From JAJRPT01 sp964465945 (GTDB lineage Bacteria > Bacteroidota > Ignavibacteria > Kapaibacteriales > UBA2268): DNA of 64,000 nucleotides. Positions within the stretch are counted from its first letter, which is position 1. Every line of letters starts with the position of its first letter. The position numbers and the translations under genes were made by a program. The notes under the pieces were generated by a model. That model did not search any database. It saw only the letters and a list, made by a program, of their open reading frames with translations, and was not told the origin of the DNA. This document shows, one piece after another, positions 61,256 to 64,000 of the stretch. The stretch spans positions 13,272 through 77,271 of the forward strand of contig CAYXMM010000013.1 of NCBI GenBank assembly GCA_964465945.1. The letters are read 5' to 3'.

Positions 61256-64000
61256 ATGAAACTTTCGACTCGATTAAGAGAACTTAGAGCAGGATTTTTA
61301 GTAATCTTCGCTTTATTAGTTGGGTTCAATATAGCCAATGCGCAGACTACTTGCGACGATTGGGAACCTAAATTCACTGACAATCCATATTGTCATCCGT
61401 ATGATAAAAACGGTGAATACTCAGCTTGGTATGGTACTGGTTGGTATCGCGACGGTGGAACTGGTATGTGTGATTATGCACAATATGGGTGGGGATATTG
61501 GTATGAGTTCTATACATATTATCCGTATGGCAGAATAGACTATATCGCATTCCATGAAAAAGGTAATCCAAATCCATTCTGGCATTGGTCACTTGATAAA
61601 TGTGGATTCTTCTATGGATCATACATTTATATTCATGGTCCAGCTGAAGAAAATGGTTATGGTGGATGGGGACCAGATGATGATATCGTAGATCCAAATA
61701 AACCAGGTGCTGCTCCAGGTGCAACTTGGGATCCTGTTGAATTAAAATTAGGTAAAACATATACATTAAAATTTGTATCTAACGACTATTTGGGTAGTTA
61801 TTATTATACACATTTATATTGGGATATGGATAATGACAAATCTTTTGATTATAGAGGTGACGAATTATTACGTGTTTGGTATGATAGATATACAAACTAT
61901 AGTTATTGTACTTCAATAAATTATGGAAATATTCCAAATACATGTAATAGTATGTATAATGGGAATCCTAACATTCAGTGCTATAGAGGTTATTTATATG
62001 GTGGTATTTATAATTTCAATTATACAATGTTTAATCATTATTGGAGAGAATATGAATTTGATATAGTAGTTCCGGGAGATGGTGTTGCTGTTGGTGAACC
62101 ATCAAGAATGAGATTAAAAAGAGTATATAACTATAGATTCGATGACCCTTGCCAAATTTACTACATTTATGGTTCAGGTAACAATAAATATTCTTATGAC
62201 TACTACGGTCAAATTATTGATTTTGATGTAATTTTCAAAGGAATCACAGTTAAACCTTTCCCTAATGAAGGAACATTAACTTATGCAAACGAAAAATATA
62301 ATGACGAAACAAGAATTCCAATAATTTTTCAGCCAAATGGTGCTACAGTTAAATTTACAAAACCAGAAATTGAATTTGAAACTGCTCCATCAGATATATT
62401 AGAGATGGAATATAGAATAATTGGACCAAGACCAAGTCAAACTGTTGTTTATAAAGCTACTAACTCGCTTGGAGGTACAAGAATAAAAGTTGATAAAAAC
62501 ACATTACCACAAAGAACAGTTACAATTCCAGACCCAATGAATCCAAATGGAACGATCGATGTTCAAAGATACTACTGGAAAGCAGGATATACAGGACAAT
62601 ATGATGCTTCAACTAATGGTCAGTTTGTGAAAAATGCTTTAGGTCAAATTATGACTGATGGTTCATTCTTCACAGCGCAATCAGGAGAGTATTCAGTAAT
62701 CTTGAATTTCTTTGAGAACAATGTTCCTGTTGAAGGCGCAAAAGAATTATTCTATAACTTTACAATTAAAACAAGTTATGACGTAACAGTTATGAAAATC
62801 CAAGATCCAAAACCAGTTAATGATCCATGGTATGAAACACACATATTACGTTCGCAAAAACAAGTAGTAGCAGATATTAAAAATATTGGTTTAAACCCAG
62901 TAAATGACTTTAAAGTAAGATATACAATAAAAGGTATTGATGCAAATACAAAAGGTATCAAACAAACATCAGAATTTACTTATGATGACCAAAACTATGG
63001 AACATTAAAAGTAGATGATATATTCACAGTAAGATTCTCAAAATTATTTGAGGGACAAGTAGTAGGTGATTACTCAGTTGTAGTAGAAGTATACGACTTA
63101 GATGGAGAAGGACCAGCAGATAAGGACCAATCACACTTTAACGATTACTACCCACGTCCACTTGGTGGAAGTCAAGAGGATGGCTGGCAAATTGCAGATG
63201 AATATGTAATAAGATTCGTATATCAACATGACTTAGCAGTAAAAGAAATTTTATTCCCTACAGAAGCACCAGCAACAGACGTAGAAAAAGTATATGTAAA
63301 CAGACCATTTAGACCAGTAGTAAGATATGCGAACTACGGACAACAAGATTTGGCACAAGAAGTATATGCAAGTATAGTAATCACAAGAGAGTCAGATGGT
63401 TCTATAGTATCAACAATTGAAGATTATGTAGTAGAATTAGTACCAGCAGGCTTAAGATTTAACACAAGAGATGTAAAATTCCCAGATGTAACAATCACAG
63501 AAGCAGGCAGATACAAAATCGAAGCAAGAATAGGAAGTATATTTGAAGACCCAGCAGCAACATTAATTGGAAACAATATGCTAGTAGGTTACTTCGATGT
63601 AGAAGAAGGAATGCAAGGAATCTTCACAGTAGGAACAATGAATAGTGGTAAGCCAAAGAACTTTGAAACAATTGACGATGCAATGAAAGCATTATATACT
63701 TACGGAGTAAATGGTAATATTACATTTGAATTAACAGATGCAAAATATTCACTAATTGGTCACCCGGCGTGGGACTTCACCACAGCAATCGTAGGTCTTG
63801 GCTTCAACAAAGAAATCAATAAAACATTCACAATGACATGGAAAGCAGCTCAAAACAGAGCAATGATTAAAGGTGGTGTTGAGATTGAATTAAACTCAGA
63901 CTTCGGTTATGGAGTAAAATTCGGTCAAGGTCTGTCTTATGCTTCAGTAGAAAACGCTGCAGTAAATCAAAGTGAGGATCCAGAATATGTTAACTCAAAA
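61256..64000 (+). CDS. Very large exported protein, aromatic-rich N-terminus, cut by window end
   Basis: An open frame of exactly 915 codons from ATG 61256 (AGGAG at 61247-61251) to the last base; no stop is reached. A signal peptide is present (LRAGFLVIFALLVGFNIANA-Q). Residues 32-290 are extremely rich in Tyr, Trp, Gly and Cys (for example YGWGYWYEFYTYYPYGRIDY) with about nine Cys. A GEVED-like segment (THLYWDMDNDKSFDYRGDELL) lies near residue 180. From about 290 on come beta-rich repeated domains (ADIKNIGLNPVNDFKVRYTI, VRYANYGQQDLAQEVYASIV) resembling CARDB-like modules. Codons shift to GTA, ACA and AGA in the later part. It is probably a cell-surface, type IX secreted protein, but the C-terminus is not visible. 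Confidence 0.8.
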   Translation, partial: MKLSTRLRELRAGFLVIFALLVGFNIANAQTTCDDWEPKFTDNPYCHPYDKNGEYSAWYGTGWYRDGGTGMCDYAQYGWGYWYEFYTYYPYGRIDYIAFHEKGNPNPFWHWSLDKCGFFYGSYIYIHGPAEENGYGGWGPDDDIVDPNKPGAAPGATWDPVELKLGKTYTLKFVSNDYLGSYYYTHLYWDMDNDKSFDYRGDELLRVWYDRYTNYSYCTSINYGNIPNTCNSMYNGNPNIQCYRGYLYGGIYNFNYTMFNHYWREYEFDIVVPGDGVAVGEPSRMRLKRVYNYRFDDPCQIYYIYGSGNNKYSYDYYGQIIDFDVIFKGITVKPFPNEGTLTYANEKYNDETRIPIIFQPNGATVKFTKPEIEFETAPSDILEMEYRIIGPRPSQTVVYKATNSLGGTRIKVDKNTLPQRTVTIPDPMNPNGTIDVQRYYWKAGYTGQYDASTNGQFVKNALGQIMTDGSFFTAQSGEYSVILNFFENNVPVEGAKELFYNFTIKTSYDVTVMKIQDPKPVNDPWYETHILRSQKQVVADIKNIGLNPVNDFKVRYTIKGIDANTKGIKQTSEFTYDDQNYGTLKVDDIFTVRFSKLFEGQVVGDYSVVVEVYDLDGEGPADKDQSHFNDYYPRPLGGSQEDGWQIADEYVIRFVYQHDLAVKEILFPTEAPATDVEKVYVNRPFRPVVRYANYGQQDLAQEVYASIVITRESDGSIVSTIEDYVVELVPAGLRFNTRDVKFPDVTITEAGRYKIEARIGSIFEDPAATLIGNNMLVGYFDVEEGMQGIFTVGTMNSGKPKNFETIDDAMKALYTYGVNGNITFELTDAKYSLIGHPAWDFTTAIVGLGFNKEINKTFTMTWKAAQNRAMIKGGVEIELNSDFGYGVKFGQGLSYASVENAAVNQSEDPEYVNSK

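Noticed and set aside
61374..61766. 130-codon minus-strand ORF rich in His and Tyr
   Set aside because: It is the antisense shadow of the aromatic-rich head of the large exported protein, which has a promoter, ribosome-binding site and signal peptide.
1..64000. CRISPR arrays, tRNA or rRNA genes, insertion sequences, prophage, defence systems
   Set aside because: No regularly spaced repeats, no tRNA T-loop pattern in the gaps, no transposase, integrase or nuclease genes were seen on either strand.

Overview
The window is strongly AT-rich, densely packed DNA from a Gram-negative bacterium of the Bacteroidota/Chlorobiota (FCB) lineage. Evidence from the sequence: a type IX secretion pair (PorU sortase at 27582-31541, PorV at 31587-32687); proteins ending in type IX sorting domains; a fused lpxC-fabZ gene; the Bacteroidetes-type sdhC-sdhA-sdhB order; and promoters of the form TTTG-N20-TAnnTTTG (for example 7740-7771, 7861-7891, 27429-27459, 61140-61171). 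Two tandem flagellins at the left end are unusual for classical Bacteroidetes. They point, by inference, to a flagellated relative such as Kapaibacteriota or Ignavibacteriota. No tRNA, rRNA, CRISPR array, prophage or insertion sequence was recognised.

Layout. 1-2867: tail of an unknown gene, a Nudix hydrolase, and two flagellins behind a sigma-54-like site. 2891-7704 (minus): polA, an MscS channel and a SPOR-domain protein. 7916-12125 (plus): fmt, dnaB, ddl, rdgB. 12120-13432 (minus): a methyltransferase and a TPR-like exported protein. 13490-16806 (plus): nhaA, a thioesterase and a NagZ-like GH3 enzyme, followed by a structured intergenic repeat. 17120-20396 (minus): a probable metal (copper?) uptake triad. 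20456-23755 (minus): trhO, a carbonic anhydrase and a SulP transporter. 23962-32687 (plus): an outer-membrane protein, a DUF4139 protein, gmhA, porU, porV. 32809-35110: paaZ and a small membrane protein. 35207-38583 (minus): sdhCAB. 38785-43387 (plus): an NSS transporter, kynureninase, an Rrf2 regulator and a glycosyltransferase. 43612-47660: a tripartite efflux operon without an ATPase gene. 47798-49515: two type IX secreted proteins. 49754-54533: lpxC-fabZ, lpxA, a DUF1207-like protein, ssb, cmk, plsC. 54584-55162 (minus): infC. 55272-60478: lysS, a DUF2795 protein, a frame-interrupted Omp85/BamA gene and an outer-membrane protein. 60479-61255: repeats and hairpins. 61256-64000: the first 915 codons of a very large exported protein that runs off the window.

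How the genes work together. Much of the window builds or uses the cell envelope: lipid A (lpxC-fabZ, lpxA), phospholipid (plsC), heptose (gmhA), peptidoglycan (ddl, NagZ-like), outer-membrane insertion (Omp85) and type IX secretion (porU/porV) with its substrates. The most unusual signals are these: (i) the Omp85 gene is open for about 266 codons upstream of its first in-frame ATG, and is rejoined to a perfect signal-peptide start only by adding one A to an A10 tract; (ii) a (TA)13 microsatellite lies inside the signal-peptide coding region of a protein that is little more than a type IX sorting domain; (iii) two diverged copies of a modular, hairpin-forming intergenic repeat are present; (iv) an IscR-like palindrome lies between the sdh operon and the NSS transporter, 3 kb from an Fe-S type Rrf2 gene; (v) the metal-uptake triad is rich in Met, His and Cys motifs.
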